A stretch of 64,000 nucleotides of DNA from the NCBI RefSeq assembly GCF_016756595.1, contig NZ_AP023257.1:5472001-5536000 (forward strand), written 5' to 3'. A program made the translations under genes and the position numbers. Source of the DNA: Mesorhizobium sp. L-2-11 (GTDB lineage Bacteria > Pseudomonadota > Alphaproteobacteria > Rhizobiales > Rhizobiaceae). Positions 36,422-45,510 of this stretch are shown here, piece after piece. The stretch's first letter is position 1; every line of letters begins with the position of its first letter. The notes beneath the pieces were generated by a model. It saw only the letters and a program-made list of their open reading frames with translations. It was not told the DNA's origin and made no database searches.

Positions 36422-36778
36422 CTACTTCAACCCGCCCACCGCCTGCTGATAGACATCAGGTTTGAAGCCGACGAGGATACGATCGCCGAGATCGAGGACC
36501 GGCCGTTTGATCATCGTCGGGTTGGCCAGCATCAGCGCCTTAGCCTTGCTCTCGTCGAGGCTCAGCCTGTCCTTGTCCGACAGTTCGCGAAACGTCGTGC
36601 TCGCCTTGTTGAGCAGGATTTCCCAGCCGACCTTGCCGGACCAGCCGTCGAGCCGGTCCGCCTCCAGCCCCTCGACCCTGTAGTCGTGAAAACGATAGGC
36701 GACGTCATGGCTTTCCAGCCAGACACGCGCCTTCTTGATCGTGTCGCAATTGGTGATGCCGTACATTGTGATCGTCAA
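36422..36778 (-). CDS. ArsC-family reductase-like protein (YffB/Spx type)
   Basis: 118 residues. The thioredoxin-like ArsC fold is seen in MYGITNCDTIKKARVWL, where Cys of NCDTIKK is the single conserved cysteine, and in TMIKRPVLDLGDRILVGF, which carries the cis-proline region. YffB-type proteins are usually not true arsenate reductases; they may be glutathione-dependent thiol reductases. It converges with the FGGY kinase and is divergent from the ArsR gene, 174 bases away. Confidence 0.88.
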   Translation of the reverse strand: MTITMYGITNCDTIKKARVWLESHDVAYRFHDYRVEGLEADRLDGWSGKVGWEILLNKASTTFRELSDKDRLSLDESKAKALMLANPTMIKRPVLDLGDRILVGFKPDVYQQAVGGLK

Positions 36779-36889
36779 AATTATGGTCCCTCGGACGGAT
36801 AGAAATTCGAATCTGACGGCACCCTAAAACCGCGTCTCTGCCTTTGCCAGCGATCAGGCCGGCATCCTTAATTTTTTGGGCTTGCTAAA

Positions 36890-36909
36890 ACTAAGGAATT
36901 TTCCTAAGT
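36890..36909. promoter_or_regulatory. Candidate ArsR operator palindrome
   Basis: ACTAAGGAATTTTCCTAAGT is a near-perfect palindrome with a perfect AGGAATTTTCCT core (36894-36905). It lies 44 bases before the ArsR start codon, in the position of an autorepression site. Confidence 0.5.
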
Positions 36910-36952
36910 ATCTTCCGAACATCTTTGCCATGCGCAGTGGCGCGAGGAAGAC

Positions 36953-37318
36953 ATGACCGCCGCAACAATCCCGCAGACCGCAAGTTCGAACATCCCGCCG
37001 ATCGACGGCATCTTCCGGGCGCTTGCCGATCCGACGCGCCGCCGTGTTGTCGAGCGGCTGAACAGAAGCCCCGCCTCGGTCAGCGAGCTTGCCCAGCCGT
37101 TCGGCATGGCGCTGCCCTCCTTCATTGAACACCTGAAAGTTCTGGAAGGCTGCGGGCTGGTGCGCTCGCAAAAGACTGGCCGCATCAGGACCTACCAACT
37201 CGCGCCTGAGCCGCTGAAGCTCGCGGAAAACTGGCTGGCCGAGCAACGCACGCTATGGGAGCGCCGCCTCGATCAATTCGACGACTACGTCCTAAAACTC
37301 AAGGAGAAAGACAAATGA
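36953..37318 (+). CDS. ArsR-family transcriptional regulator
   Basis: 121 residues. The winged helix is [40 protein letters not shown] and [20 protein letters not shown]. The metal-site cysteines of classical ArsR are absent; this belongs to the ArsR subgroup paired with SRPBCC proteins. Its stop codon overlaps the next start (ATGA at 37315-37318), so the two are translationally coupled. The partner is a likely sensor or effector of a hydrophobic compound. Confidence 0.92.
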   Translation: MTAATIPQTASSNIPPIDGIFRALADPTRRRVVERLNRSPASVSELAQPFGMALPSFIEHLKVLEGCGLVRSQKTGRIRTYQLAPEPLKLAENWLAEQRTLWERRLDQFDDYVLKLKEKDK

Positions 37319-37800
37319 GCTCGACCCTGCTGTTGAAACCCGACCCCAAACTCGACCTCGTCCTTGAACGCGTCATTGACGCGCCGCGCGAGCTTTTGTG
37401 GACAGCCTGGACGACGCCCGAGCATGTTCGGCAATGGTTCACACCAAAGCCGTGGATCGTTTCCGATTGCGAGATCGATCTTAGGCCCGGCGGCCTGTTC
37501 AGGACCCGCATGCAGTCGCCTGATGGCAAGGAGGTCAACGACCGGCATTGCTGCTATCTCGACATCGTGCCCAACGAGCGGCTGGTGTGGACCGATGCGT
37601 TGCTGCCCGGCTATCGGCCGTCAGGGGACCCATTCATCACAGCGGTCATATCGTTGCAGCCGGAAGGCAAGGCGACGCGCTACACCGCGACCGCCATCCA
37701 CCGGGATGAAGCGACACGAAAGAACCACGAGGAAATGGGATTCTTCGACGGCTGGGGCACCGTGGCCGACCAGCTTGCGGCGTATGTGAAGGGGATTTGA
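37315..37800 (+). CDS. SRPBCC (AHSA1-like) domain protein
   Basis: 161 residues from the ATG at 37315, which overlaps the ArsR stop. The START-like hydrophobic-pocket fold is seen in [49 protein letters not shown] and [21 protein letters not shown]1-type proteins co-transcribed with ArsR are common in rhizobia; a chaperone or ligand-binding role has been suggested. It is cytoplasmic. The hairpin at 37809 follows. Confidence 0.9.
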   Translation: MSSTLLLKPDPKLDLVLERVIDAPRELLWTAWTTPEHVRQWFTPKPWIVSDCEIDLRPGGLFRTRMQSPDGKEVNDRHCCYLDIVPNERLVWTDALLPGYRPSGDPFITAVISLQPEGKATRYTATAIHRDEATRKNHEEMGFFDGWGTVADQLAAYVKGI

Positions 37801-37808
37801 GGTGCTCA

Positions 37809-37841
37809 CATGGCGGCCAGGGCATTGTCCTGGCCGCCATG
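37809..37841 (+). terminator. 13-bp perfect stem-loop after the ArsR-SRPBCC operon
   Basis: CATGGCGGCCAGG (37809-37821) pairs perfectly with CCTGGCCGCCATG (37829-37841) with a 7-base loop. A short T-rich stretch (GATTTTC) follows 5 bases later, so an intrinsic terminator is plausible. Confidence 0.55.
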
Positions 37842-37896
37842 CCTGATTTTCAAACGATGCAGCTAAGTGATCAGGCTCCCAGAACCGGTTTCAGCC

Positions 37897-38250
37897 TCAA
37901 TAATAGAAGCGCTCTTCGGCAATTTTGCCGTTCTTGACCGTGTACAGACCAACCTCATCCATGCTGACACGCTCGCCTGTAGCCTTGGGCGTTATGTCAA
38001 ACTTGAAGCGCACTGCGAACTGGTCGCCGTTGACATATGGGCCCTCGACCGAGCCGCCATGAACTTCGTTGTTCTCTTCCCACCACTGGCCCTTCTGCCT
38101 CACGGCTTCCTTGCCACGGCAGACGGCCATAGGCCCTTCCATTGCTTCGTAGCTGACGATGTCGTCGGCATTGTGTTTCTCAGCCGCAACATGGTTCTGA
38201 CCCTGCTTGAGCAGATCTGTGAAATCCTTGGCAATTTCCGCGGTGGTCAT
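37897..38250 (-). CDS. SnoaL-like / NTF2-like domain protein
   Basis: 117 residues. The NTF2-like fold is suggested by MAVCRGKEAVRQKGQWWEEN, VEGPYVNGDQFAVRFKFDIT and RVSMDEVGLYTVKNGKIAEE. The last is the family's typical closing strand pair. Such proteins are small enzymes or ligand binders, and no catalytic aspartate-histidine pair is obvious here. It is divergent from vapB (38458). Confidence 0.8.
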   Translation of the reverse strand: MTTAEIAKDFTDLLKQGQNHVAAEKHNADDIVSYEAMEGPMAVCRGKEAVRQKGQWWEENNEVHGGSVEGPYVNGDQFAVRFKFDITPKATGERVSMDEVGLYTVKNGKIAEERFYY

Positions 38251-38457
38251 ATGTTCCTCCTGTTCAGACTAATTCCAGGTAGGGCGCCACGATGAATATC
38301 GCGTGCCGGCCCCTTGCCCTCAACCACTTATGATGCGACGAGCGCATGAAACAAAACAGGAACAACCTGAATAGTCAAGTGGAGATCGTGCCGGCCGGAG
38401 AAGGCTGGCACTTGAACGCAATGCATTATCTTTGTTTGCCAATCAGGAGATTCTGCC

Positions 38458-38724
38458 ATGGCGACACTGACGGTAACGGCGCGGGGGCAGGTCACTTTTC
38501 GCAAAGAAGTGCTCCAACACCTCGGCATCCAGCCGGGAGAAAAAATCGAACTGGATTTGCTGCCGGGTGGCCGGGCAGAGCTAAAGGCATCGCGGCCGAA
38601 GGGATCGTTCCGGGACCTTCATGGCTTCCTGAAAGGTAAGACGAATGGCCAGGTTCTCACTATTGAGGAAATCAATGATGCAATCGCCGAGGCTGGTGCG
38701 GCCGCCGGGGCCGGCAAGGAATGA
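38458..38724 (+). CDS. vapB: AbrB/MazE-type antitoxin of a decayed VapBC system
   Basis: 88 residues. ATLTVTARGQVTFRKEVLQH is the AbrB/SpoVT DNA-binding swapped hairpin; LGIQPGEKIELDLLPGGRAE completes the domain. The C-terminal part would bind the toxin. Its stop overlaps the ATG of a PIN-toxin remnant (ATGA at 38721), which is how a coupled VapBC operon is built. With the toxin destroyed, this may be an orphan antitoxin. Confidence 0.85.
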   Translation: MATLTVTARGQVTFRKEVLQHLGIQPGEKIELDLLPGGRAELKASRPKGSFRDLHGFLKGKTNGQVLTIEEINDAIAEAGAAAGAGKE

Positions 38725-38856
38725 ATATCTCGGCGGAGACGAACGTTCTGCTCCGTGCCTAGGTGGCTGACGATGCCAAACGTCTCCTGACAAAAAAGCC
38801 GTGAAGCTTCTTTCGTCACAAGGCGTTCCACCCACCTCCTTGAGGCGAGCGCCTGA
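38721..38856 (+). pseudogene. vapC PIN-toxin remnant, internally deleted
   Basis: From the ATG at 38721 the frame reads MNISAETNVLLRA, then TAG, then VADDAKRLLTKKP and TGA. MNIxADTNVLLRAxVxDD is the N terminus of VapC PIN toxins, here with an in-frame stop and an Asp-to-Glu change at the first catalytic position. EASFVTR...THLLEASA (38803-38856, another frame) resembles the PIN C terminus. About 300 bases of the middle domain are missing. The start overlaps vapB. Confidence 0.75.
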
Positions 38857-38864
38857 GTCTCATA

Positions 38865-39851
38865 TCAGATCAGATAGCAGCCGCGCTCGATGGCGAGGCG
38901 GCGCACCAGCGCCAGCACGCTGTCGATGGTCGGCGTCGGTTGCCCGGTCAGCCGGCCAAGCTCCTGGACCGCCGTCACCAGCGCGTCGATCTCCATTGGC
39001 CGGCCGCGCTCGAGGTCCTGCAGCATCGAGGTCTTGTGCTCGCCGACGTCGCCGGCACCCTTGATGCGCCGGTCGACCGAGATCGGGAAACGGACGCCGA
39101 GGCTTTCGCCGATCGCCTGCGCCTCCAGCATCATGGTGCGGGCGAGCGTGCGGGTGGCCTCGTCGGCAGTGATTGCCGCAAGCGTGCTGCCGGTCAGCGC
39201 GGAAATCGGGTTGAACGAGAGATTGCCCCAGAGCTTCACCCAGATCTCGCTGCGGATGTCGTCGCGGACCGGCGCCTGCAGCCCGGCCGCAACCATCTCC
39301 TCGGCAAGCAGCGTGACACGCTCGCTCTTCTCGCCCGAAGGCTCGCCGAGCGAAAAGCGTTTTCCCTCGATATGGCGGACCAGGCCGGGCGCATCCACCT
39401 CGGCCGCGGGATAGACGACCGAGCCGATGACGCGATCCGGCCCAAGCCGGTCCCAGATCACCCCACCGGGATCTACCGCCTGCAACCGCGTGCCTTCGAG
39501 CGGCCCGCCGATCCTGTGGAAATACCACCACGGCACGCCATTCTGCATGGTGACGACGGCCGTCCCCTCTCCCAGCAGCGGGGCGATCTGGTCGAGCGCA
39601 GGTGCGACCGAATGAGCCTTGAGCGCCAGCACGACATAGTCTTGGACGCCTAACTCCTGCGCCTGCGCGGCGGCCCTGACCGAGGCGACGGATTCATGAC
39701 CGTCTTCGATCAGGCGAAGCCCGTTCGCCCTGATCGCGTCGAGATGCGCGCCGCGCGCCACGATCGACAAATCGACCCGGCCGGCCATGGCAAGTTTGGC
39801 CGCGAGATAGCCGCCGATCGCGCCGGCGCCAAAAATGCTGATCCGCATCAA
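38865..39851 (-). CDS. Ketopantoate reductase-family protein (PanE/ApbA-like)
   Basis: 328 residues. ISIFGAGAIGGYLAAKLAMAG is the NADPH-binding Rossmann motif. VLALKAHS and TMQNGVPWWYFHR follow, and EIWVKLWGNLSFNPISALTG holds the catalytic Lys and the Asn of the family. It is the last gene of an operon with an acyl-CoA ligase, an FAH hydrolase and an ABC importer, and overlaps the ligase gene by 4 bases. That context suggests a 2-keto acid reductase for the pathway rather than pantothenate synthesis. The start ATG ATG leaves a choice of two. Confidence 0.87.
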   Translation of the reverse strand: MMRISIFGAGAIGGYLAAKLAMAGRVDLSIVARGAHLDAIRANGLRLIEDGHESVASVRAAAQAQELGVQDYVVLALKAHSVAPALDQIAPLLGEGTAVVTMQNGVPWWYFHRIGGPLEGTRLQAVDPGGVIWDRLGPDRVIGSVVYPAAEVDAPGLVRHIEGKRFSLGEPSGEKSERVTLLAEEMVAAGLQAPVRDDIRSEIWVKLWGNLSFNPISALTGSTLAAITADEATRTLARTMMLEAQAIGESLGVRFPISVDRRIKGAGDVGEHKTSMLQDLERGRPMEIDALVTAVQELGRLTGQPTPTIDSVLALVRRLAIERGCYLI

Positions 39852-41386
39852 TATCCCAGCCCGGGTTTGACAAGACCGAGTTTGGTCGCGAGACCGATGC
39901 GCTGCAGCTTGCCGGTCGCGCCCTTCGGGATTTCGTCCAGGATCAGGACAATGCGCGGCACCTTGAAATCGGCAAGCCGTGTCGCGGCAAAGCTGCGGAT
40001 TTCGCCTTCTGTGGCGGCCATGCCCTCGCGCAGCACGATCGCAGCCGCGACTTCTTCCCCGAGCTTGTCATGCGGCGTGGCGAAGGTGACGACCTGCGCA
40101 ACCGCCGGATGGTCCATCAGCACGTCGTCGACCTCGAGCGGCGAGATCTTCTCGCCGCCGCGGTTGATGATCTCCTTGAGCCGGCCGGTGACGCGCAGAT
40201 AGAAGTCTTCGTCGAGCACGCCCTGGTCGCCGGTATGAAACCAGCCATGCGCAAAAGCCGTGGCATTGGCGTCCGGATTGTTCTCATAGCCCGCGGTGAC
40301 ATTAGGCCCGCGAATGACGATCTCGCCGGGGTCACCGGGCTGCAGCAATCGCCCGTCCGGCGCCATCACCGCCACCTCCGGTCCGGCCGCGGCACCGACG
40401 CTGCCCGGCTTGCGCAGCCCGGGCGGCAGCCGGTTCGATGCCATCTGATGCGCGGCCTCGGTCATCCCGTAGGATTCGATCACCGGGCAGCCGAAGGTCG
40501 CCTCAAGCTCGGCCATCACTTGCGGCGGCAGCGATGCCGAGGACGAGCGGATGAAGCGTAAGGGCGCCACCGCCAATGCATCGGCATTGCGCGCCGCCCG
40601 CGGCAGTATCGCCTGATGCATGGTCGGCACCGCCGTGTACCAGCTCGGCCGCGCCTCGCCCAGCCAATGGAAGAAGCGCAGCGCGTTGAAGCCCGGCGTG
40701 CAGAAGACGCTGCCGCCGGCGGCGAGCGAGGACAGCACCGCCGCAATCAGCCCATGGATGTGGAACAGCGGCATGATGTTGAGGCAGCGATCGCCTGATG
40801 TCAGAGAAAGCGTCGCGCCGATATGGGCGGCCGAGGCGGCGAGATTGGCGTGGCTGAGCGGCACCAGCTTGGGTCGTGACGTGGTGCCGGACGTGTGCAG
40901 CAACAGCGCGATGTCGCCGTACTCAGCCAGGCCTGGCGAAACAGACGGACCAACCGGTTTGCCCTCGATCACAAAACTGCCGGCTGGCGCGTCACGCAGT
41001 GCTGTGAGCCTGAGCACAGCTATGCCGAGGCGCTCGGCCACGGTCACCGCCGGGCCGCTTTCGTCCTCGGCGACGAGGATCGCCTTGGCGCCGATGTCGG
41101 TCAGATAAAAATCGAGCTCGTCGGCCCGGTATGCCGGGTTGAGCGGCGCCGTCGATGCCGCCGCCGCCACCGCGACAAAGGCGGTGGCCATTTCCGGCCC
41201 GTTCGGCAGCACGATGGCCACCCGGTCGCCACGGCCGAGCCCCAGCGCATGCAATTGCGCTGCCGTTTCGGCGATCAGGCGGCGCAGTCCGCCATGGCTG
41301 AGCGTGATCCTGTCCGGCGCCGAAATCGCCGGCGCATCGTCGGTTCCGGCGGCAAGCCGTTCAATGATCGAGGCGGCTTCAGACAA
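39848..41386 (-). CDS. AMP-dependent acyl-CoA ligase (oxalyl-CoA-synthetase-like)
   Basis: 512 residues. ANL-superfamily motifs: LLHTSGTTSRPKLVPLSH (P-loop), YGMTEAAHQMASN, GWFHTGDQGVLDEDFYLRVT (Asp for ribose), GRLKEIINRGGEKISPLEVD and PKGATGKLQR with the catalytic Lys. The motif order and size resemble plant AAE3 and yeast Pcs60 oxalyl-CoA synthetases, but specificity cannot be read from the sequence. It overlaps the FAH gene by 8 bases upstream and the PanE-like gene by 4 bases, so the enzymes are co-translated. Confidence 0.9.
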   Translation of the reverse strand: MSEAASIIERLAAGTDDAPAISAPDRITLSHGGLRRLIAETAAQLHALGLGRGDRVAIVLPNGPEMATAFVAVAAAASTAPLNPAYRADELDFYLTDIGAKAILVAEDESGPAVTVAERLGIAVLRLTALRDAPAGSFVIEGKPVGPSVSPGLAEYGDIALLLHTSGTTSRPKLVPLSHANLAASAAHIGATLSLTSGDRCLNIMPLFHIHGLIAAVLSSLAAGGSVFCTPGFNALRFFHWLGEARPSWYTAVPTMHQAILPRAARNADALAVAPLRFIRSSSASLPPQVMAELEATFGCPVIESYGMTEAAHQMASNRLPPGLRKPGSVGAAAGPEVAVMAPDGRLLQPGDPGEIVIRGPNVTAGYENNPDANATAFAHGWFHTGDQGVLDEDFYLRVTGRLKEIINRGGEKISPLEVDDVLMDHPAVAQVVTFATPHDKLGEEVAAAIVLREGMAATEGEIRSFAATRLADFKVPRIVLILDEIPKGATGKLQRIGLATKLGLVKPGLGY

Positions 41387-42077
41387 CGCGAACCTCTAGG
41401 TCGCCGACGCCATCGATATGACCGCGAAGAACATCACCGCGAACGACCGCGCCGACGCCCGCCGGCGTGCCGGAAAGAATGATGTCTCCCGGCTTCAGCG
41501 TGAACAGACCCGAGAGATAGCTGATCATTTCCGGAACCTTCCAAATCATCTGGTTGAGGTCGCCGGTCTGCTTTCGCTGGCCATTGACGTCCAGCCAGAT
41601 CGCGCCCTGGCTGGGATGGCCGGTCGAGCTTGCCGGAACCAATGGCGTGCATGGCGCCGATGCCTCGAAAGCCTTGCCGACCTCCCATGGACGGCCCATG
41701 TCCTTAGCCTTCCCTTGCAGGTCGCGCCGCGTCATATCGAGACCTACGCCATAACCGAACACGCAGTCCAGAGCCTTTTCGACCGGGATGTCGGTACCGC
41801 CGCTTTTCAGCGCCACGACCATTTCGATCTCGTGATGGACATCGTTGGAGGCCGGAGGATAGGGAAATTCTCCTGTCGTATCGAGGTTGTCGGGGTTCTT
41901 CTGGAAGAAGAATGGCGGCTCCCTGTCGGGGTCGTGTCCCATCTCGACGGCATGCGCGGCATAGTTGCGCCCGACGCAATAGACCCGGTGCACCGGAAAC
42001 AGCTTGTCGGTTCCCGCCACCGGGATGCTCGGGATTGCGGTCGGTTCGATGACGTAGCTTGAAGTCGTGCCGTGCAT
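41379..42077 (-). CDS. Fumarylacetoacetate hydrolase-family protein
   Basis: 232 residues from the ATG at 42075-42077; the frame continues to 42332 inside the permease gene. RVYCVGRNYAAHAVEMGHDP, FFFQKNP and HHEIEMVVAL give the FAH-type metal site (Glu-Ile-Glu). VFGYGVGLDMTRRDLQ and GDIILSGTPAGVGAV complete the domain. Family members hydrolyse acylpyruvates, decarboxylate oxaloacetate or hydrate keto acids. Co-transcription with an importer and CoA ligase points to breakdown of a carboxylic acid. Confidence 0.9.
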   Translation of the reverse strand: MHGTTSSYVIEPTAIPSIPVAGTDKLFPVHRVYCVGRNYAAHAVEMGHDPDREPPFFFQKNPDNLDTTGEFPYPPASNDVHHEIEMVVALKSGGTDIPVEKALDCVFGYGVGLDMTRRDLQGKAKDMGRPWEVGKAFEASAPCTPLVPASSTGHPSQGAIWLDVNGQRKQTGDLNQMIWKVPEMISYLSGLFTLKPGDIILSGTPAGVGAVVRGDVLRGHIDGVGDLEVRVV

Positions 42078-42079
42078 GT

Positions 42080-42835
42080 TCACTGTCTTGCTCCTGCGTA
42101 GTATTCGACTTTGGCTTCGGCCCGTTCGATCAGTTCGGCGATCAGCAGGGCGAAGGCAAAAAGGATGATGGTCAGGGCCCAGAATTCGGCCATGCGGAAA
42201 TTCCGCGAGAAGGTTTCGAACAGCGCACCGTAGCCGACGATGGCGACGAGCAACTGGCCGATGACGACGCCCTTGACGCCGCGGATGAGGCCGAGGCGAA
42301 TGCCGGCAAGGATTTCCGGAAGCGCCGCCCACAGGATGATCTTGCTATAGAGCGCCGGGCGCGAGGCGCCGTAGGAACGCGCCATCTCGATCAGCGACGG
42401 CGAGATATGGCGGACCCCGGCGCGGGTGTCGAGAACGATGATCCAGATCGCAAACAGGAATACCGCCGCAACAATCGTCTTCTCGCCGAAGCCGAACAGG
42501 ATCATCAGCACCGGAACGATCGCCGAGAGCGGTGCGCTTGAAAAGATGTTGACCCACATGCCGAGCAGGTCGTCGGCGATCTTGACGCGTCCCATCAGGA
42601 TGCCCAGCGGCACGCCGACTACGATCGACAGGGCCATGCCCGTGGCGAAGGCGCGAAGGGTGGTGACTGTCGCGCTCTGCCAGGACGGCGTCTGCACCAG
42701 GCTGACCGCTGCAACCAGCACGTCGCTAAACGGCGGCAGCAGAAAGACAAGGTCGAGCCGGCCGACGATTTCCCATACGACGCACCAAACCAGCAGGGAC
42801 GCCATCATTGGCACACGGTAGCCAAACAAGGTCAC
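42080..42835 (-). CDS. ABC permease, NitT/TauT family (second permease)
   Basis: 251 residues with six membrane helices. The EAA-type loop is MARSYGASRPALYSKIILWA followed by ALPEILAGIRLGLIRGVKGV, as in TauC/SsuC. It lies just downstream of the ATPase gene and only 2 bases before the FAH gene. The importer also has a second permease of similar type at 43647, so a heterodimeric channel is likely. Confidence 0.9.
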   Translation of the reverse strand: MTLFGYRVPMMASLLVWCVVWEIVGRLDLVFLLPPFSDVLVAAVSLVQTPSWQSATVTTLRAFATGMALSIVVGVPLGILMGRVKIADDLLGMWVNIFSSAPLSAIVPVLMILFGFGEKTIVAAVFLFAIWIIVLDTRAGVRHISPSLIEMARSYGASRPALYSKIILWAALPEILAGIRLGLIRGVKGVVIGQLLVAIVGYGALFETFSRNFRMAEFWALTIILFAFALLIAELIERAEAKVEYYAGARQ

Positions 42836-42841
42836 GGCCGG

Positions 42842-43645
42842 TCACTCCACATACTGCTTCAACCCCTGCCAGATCTCCTCGACAGTATCGAGATAGTGCC
42901 TGTCGCGATGGATGCGCTCGGGGTCGCCGGAGCGATCGATTTCCGGCTCGATGATCTGCGAAACCCGGCCGGGTCTCGGTGACAGCAAGACGATGCGGTC
43001 GGAGATGTAGACCGCCTCCTCGATCGAATGGGTCACGAAGATGAAGGTCTTGTTCTGGTTGGTGCGCAGCCGGATCAGGTCTTCCTGGAACTTCCGCCGG
43101 TTCTGCTCGTCGACCGCCGAAAACGGTTCATCGAGCAGCAGGACGTCGGCATCGACCGACAACGCCCGCGCCAGGCCGACACGCTGGCGCATGCCGCCCG
43201 ACAGCTGATGCGGATATTTGTCCTCGAAGCCGGCGAGCCCCACCTCGGCGATGTAGCGGCGGGCGATCGCCTCGCGCTCGGCCTTGTTGGTGCCGCGCAA
43301 TTCCAGTCCGAAGGCGACGTTGCGCATCACGGTCGCCCACGGCATCAGCGCAAAATCCTGGAACACGAAAGCGCGTTCGGGGCCGGGTGCGGTGACGTGC
43401 TTGCCGTTGATCGCGACCGTGCCGCCATCGGCGCGTATCAGCCCCGCTATGATCTTCAGCAGCGTCGTCTTTCCGCAACCGCTGGGTCCGAGAAGGCTGG
43501 TCAGCTTGCCTCTGGGAAAATCGAGGTCGATGCCGCGCAGCGCCTCGACATTGCCGTAGGTCTTGGAAATTCCTCTCACTTCGACGATCGAATCGATCGG
43601 TGCGGGAACCGGCGACGGTCCATTTCGCAATGCGGTCGCGCCCAT
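42842..43645 (-). CDS. ABC ATP-binding protein, NitT/TauT family
   Basis: 267 residues from the ATG at 43643-43645, preceded by AGAGG; a GTG at 43654 is also possible. Walker A is GPSGCGKT, the signature LSGGMRQRVGLARALSV, Walker B VLLLDEPFSAVDEQ, and the switch THSIEEA. No C-terminal regulatory domain is present, as in TauB/SsuB. It energises import together with the two permeases and binding protein of this operon. Confidence 0.92.
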   Translation of the reverse strand: MGATALRNGPSPVPAPIDSIVEVRGISKTYGNVEALRGIDLDFPRGKLTSLLGPSGCGKTTLLKIIAGLIRADGGTVAINGKHVTAPGPERAFVFQDFALMPWATVMRNVAFGLELRGTNKAEREAIARRYIAEVGLAGFEDKYPHQLSGGMRQRVGLARALSVDADVLLLDEPFSAVDEQNRRKFQEDLIRLRTNQNKTFIFVTHSIEEAVYISDRIVLLSPRPGRVSQIIEPEIDRSGDPERIHRDRHYLDTVEEIWQGLKQYVE

Positions 43646-43646
43646 C

Positions 43647-44474
43647 CTAAGCACCTCTGCTCTCGGGCCTGAAAACGCGGACTTCCACCCACTGCAGAAA
43701 GACGAGCGTCAGGGTGGAAAGCGCAATGATCGAGGCGATTGTTGCGTACATCTCGGCGTAGTCTGCGCGCGAGCGGTGGAAGGTTATGAGGTCGCCGATG
43801 CCGGTCGGGGTAATCAGCAGTTCGGCGAGCACCACGCCGACGAAGCCGGCAGCGACGCCGAGGCGCAAGCCGGCAAAAATCACCGGGCTGGCGTCCGGAA
43901 GAATGATCTTGGCGACGGTCTGCCAATTTGTGCCCAGGAACGATCGGCACATGACGAGCAGCGACTCGTTGACGTTGCGCACGGCCTTGTAGGTGTTGAG
44001 CACGATGACCGGCAGCGCCAGGATCATGACGGCGAGCGTCTTGGCGGTCATGCCTATTCCGTAGACGAAGGTCACCATCGGAATGAAGGCGGCGACAGGT
44101 GCAGCCTGAAGCACGATGAACACAGGGATCACCAGCCATTCGCCGGTGCGCCACAGGCCACAGATCGTGCCGAGGCCGACACCCAGGAACGCCGACAGGA
44201 CAACGCCAAGCACCAGCGGCTGCAGCGTCGAAAGATATGCAGCTGCCAGGCTGCCGTCGGCGAGCAGCCCGAAGAACGCGACGAGGGTGTCTGAAAAAGT
44301 CGGAAAGGCGAAGCTGACGGGAATACGCCCGGCCACTTCCCAGATCCCCGCGAACAGGGCTATCGACACCAGCCTGAGCAGGACCGGCTGGTCCCAAGAT
44401 GCTCCCGTTGCACTGCGATTGGAAAGAGGAGCGAGGCGGGCAGCCTCGCCGTCGGTTCTGATGCTTACGGCCAT
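43647..44474 (-). CDS. ABC permease, NitT/TauT family (first permease)
   Basis: 275 residues with a polar N terminus and about six membrane helices. The coupling loop is SFLGTNWQTVAKIILPDASP followed by VIFAGLRLGVAAGFVGVVLA. It is the second gene of the operon, 12 bases after the binding-protein stop. VTFVYGIGMTAKTLAVMILA is typical of the TauC-like core. Confidence 0.9.
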   Translation of the reverse strand: MAVSIRTDGEAARLAPLSNRSATGASWDQPVLLRLVSIALFAGIWEVAGRIPVSFAFPTFSDTLVAFFGLLADGSLAAAYLSTLQPLVLGVVLSAFLGVGLGTICGLWRTGEWLVIPVFIVLQAAPVAAFIPMVTFVYGIGMTAKTLAVMILALPVIVLNTYKAVRNVNESLLVMCRSFLGTNWQTVAKIILPDASPVIFAGLRLGVAAGFVGVVLAELLITPTGIGDLITFHRSRADYAEMYATIASIIALSTLTLVFLQWVEVRVFRPESRGA

Positions 44475-44486
44475 CCGGCAGGCCGC

Positions 44487-45476
44487 CTATTTCTTGCCGA
44501 GCTTGGCGACGGCGCGGTCGATTGCGGAGACATCCCAGAAGTCCTCGACCTTGAGGCTGGCGGGATCGCCTTCGATCTGGCCGGCAAGGCTGAAGAAGGC
44601 GAAGTCGTCCTTGGCCGCATCGGCTCCGCCGCCGTTCAGCGCAAGGCTGCCGGCTTCCGCGGTTTCCTTGTAGTATTCGGTGATTTCGCTGTCGGCCTCA
44701 GCGCCGAGATCCGGCAGCAGTTTATATTTGTTGCGAAGCTCGACGGCGACCGCCGGATTCGCGGTGATCTCGCGCGCGGTCTTCATCAGTTCCTCGACCA
44801 GGATGTCGACGTCGGCGGCGTTGTTCTTCAGATAGTCCGCGGTCGCGAAAAGCGCCTCGTCAGAGGCGCCGAGATCCTCGACCGGCAGAACGATGAACTT
44901 GCCCGGAGCCTCGGCCTCAAGCGCGCGCCTGTTGGCGGCATCGACGATCGACGCCTTGATGGTTCCCTGGAGCAGCGCATTGCGGCGAACCTCGGAACCC
45001 GGGACATAGCTGATGTTGCCGAGCTTGATGCCGTGGTTTTTCGCCATCAGCAGCATGACCGCCTCGGTTCCGGAGCCGCGCGCCTGCACGGCGACCTCCT
45101 GCCCGTCGAGATCCTTCCAATCCTTGTAGAATTCGCTGTTGACGACTGGAAAGAAGCGCAGCGTCGATATCTGCGCGAAAATGCGGATCGGCACGCCCAC
45201 CTTCTGGATCAAGGTATAGGGTGCGCCGATGCCGACATCGGCCTGGCCGCCGACAATGGCCTGGGCGGCCAGATCCTCGTCATTGAGAACGATGAGCTCG
45301 ACATTCACGCCGCGCGCCTTGGCGCGCTCTATCGCGGCGAGTGTCTGGATGGATTCGATCCCGGGAAGGTCGCCGAAGGCGATGCGCATGTCGCCGGCAT
45401 TTGCCGCCGACAAGGGCGCTGCACATGCCAGGACCGCAGCGAAAGCGGTGGCAAGGATTCTGGACACGCCGGTCAT
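44487..45476 (-). CDS. ABC substrate-binding protein, NitT/TauT type
   Basis: 329 residues from the ATG at 45474-45476, chosen because GGAGG lies 6 bases upstream; an ATG at 45482 abuts the ribosome-binding site. A signal peptide (ILATAFAAVLACAAPLSAAN) is followed by an SBP_bac/NMT1-like domain, with IVGGQADVGIGAPYTLIQKV and VQARGSGTEAVMLLMAKNHG. It is first in the seven-gene operon. It is periplasmic; the ligand is probably a small carboxylate or sulfonate, by family. Confidence 0.9.
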   Translation of the reverse strand: MTGVSRILATAFAAVLACAAPLSAANAGDMRIAFGDLPGIESIQTLAAIERAKARGVNVELIVLNDEDLAAQAIVGGQADVGIGAPYTLIQKVGVPIRIFAQISTLRFFPVVNSEFYKDWKDLDGQEVAVQARGSGTEAVMLLMAKNHGIKLGNISYVPGSEVRRNALLQGTIKASIVDAANRRALEAEAPGKFIVLPVEDLGASDEALFATADYLKNNAADVDILVEELMKTAREITANPAVAVELRNKYKLLPDLGAEADSEITEYYKETAEAGSLALNGGGADAAKDDFAFFSLAGQIEGDPASLKVEDFWDVSAIDRAVAKLGKK

Positions 45477-45510
45477 TGTCATTCCTCCCGTTTTTTGTAA
45501 CCATTTCCTT

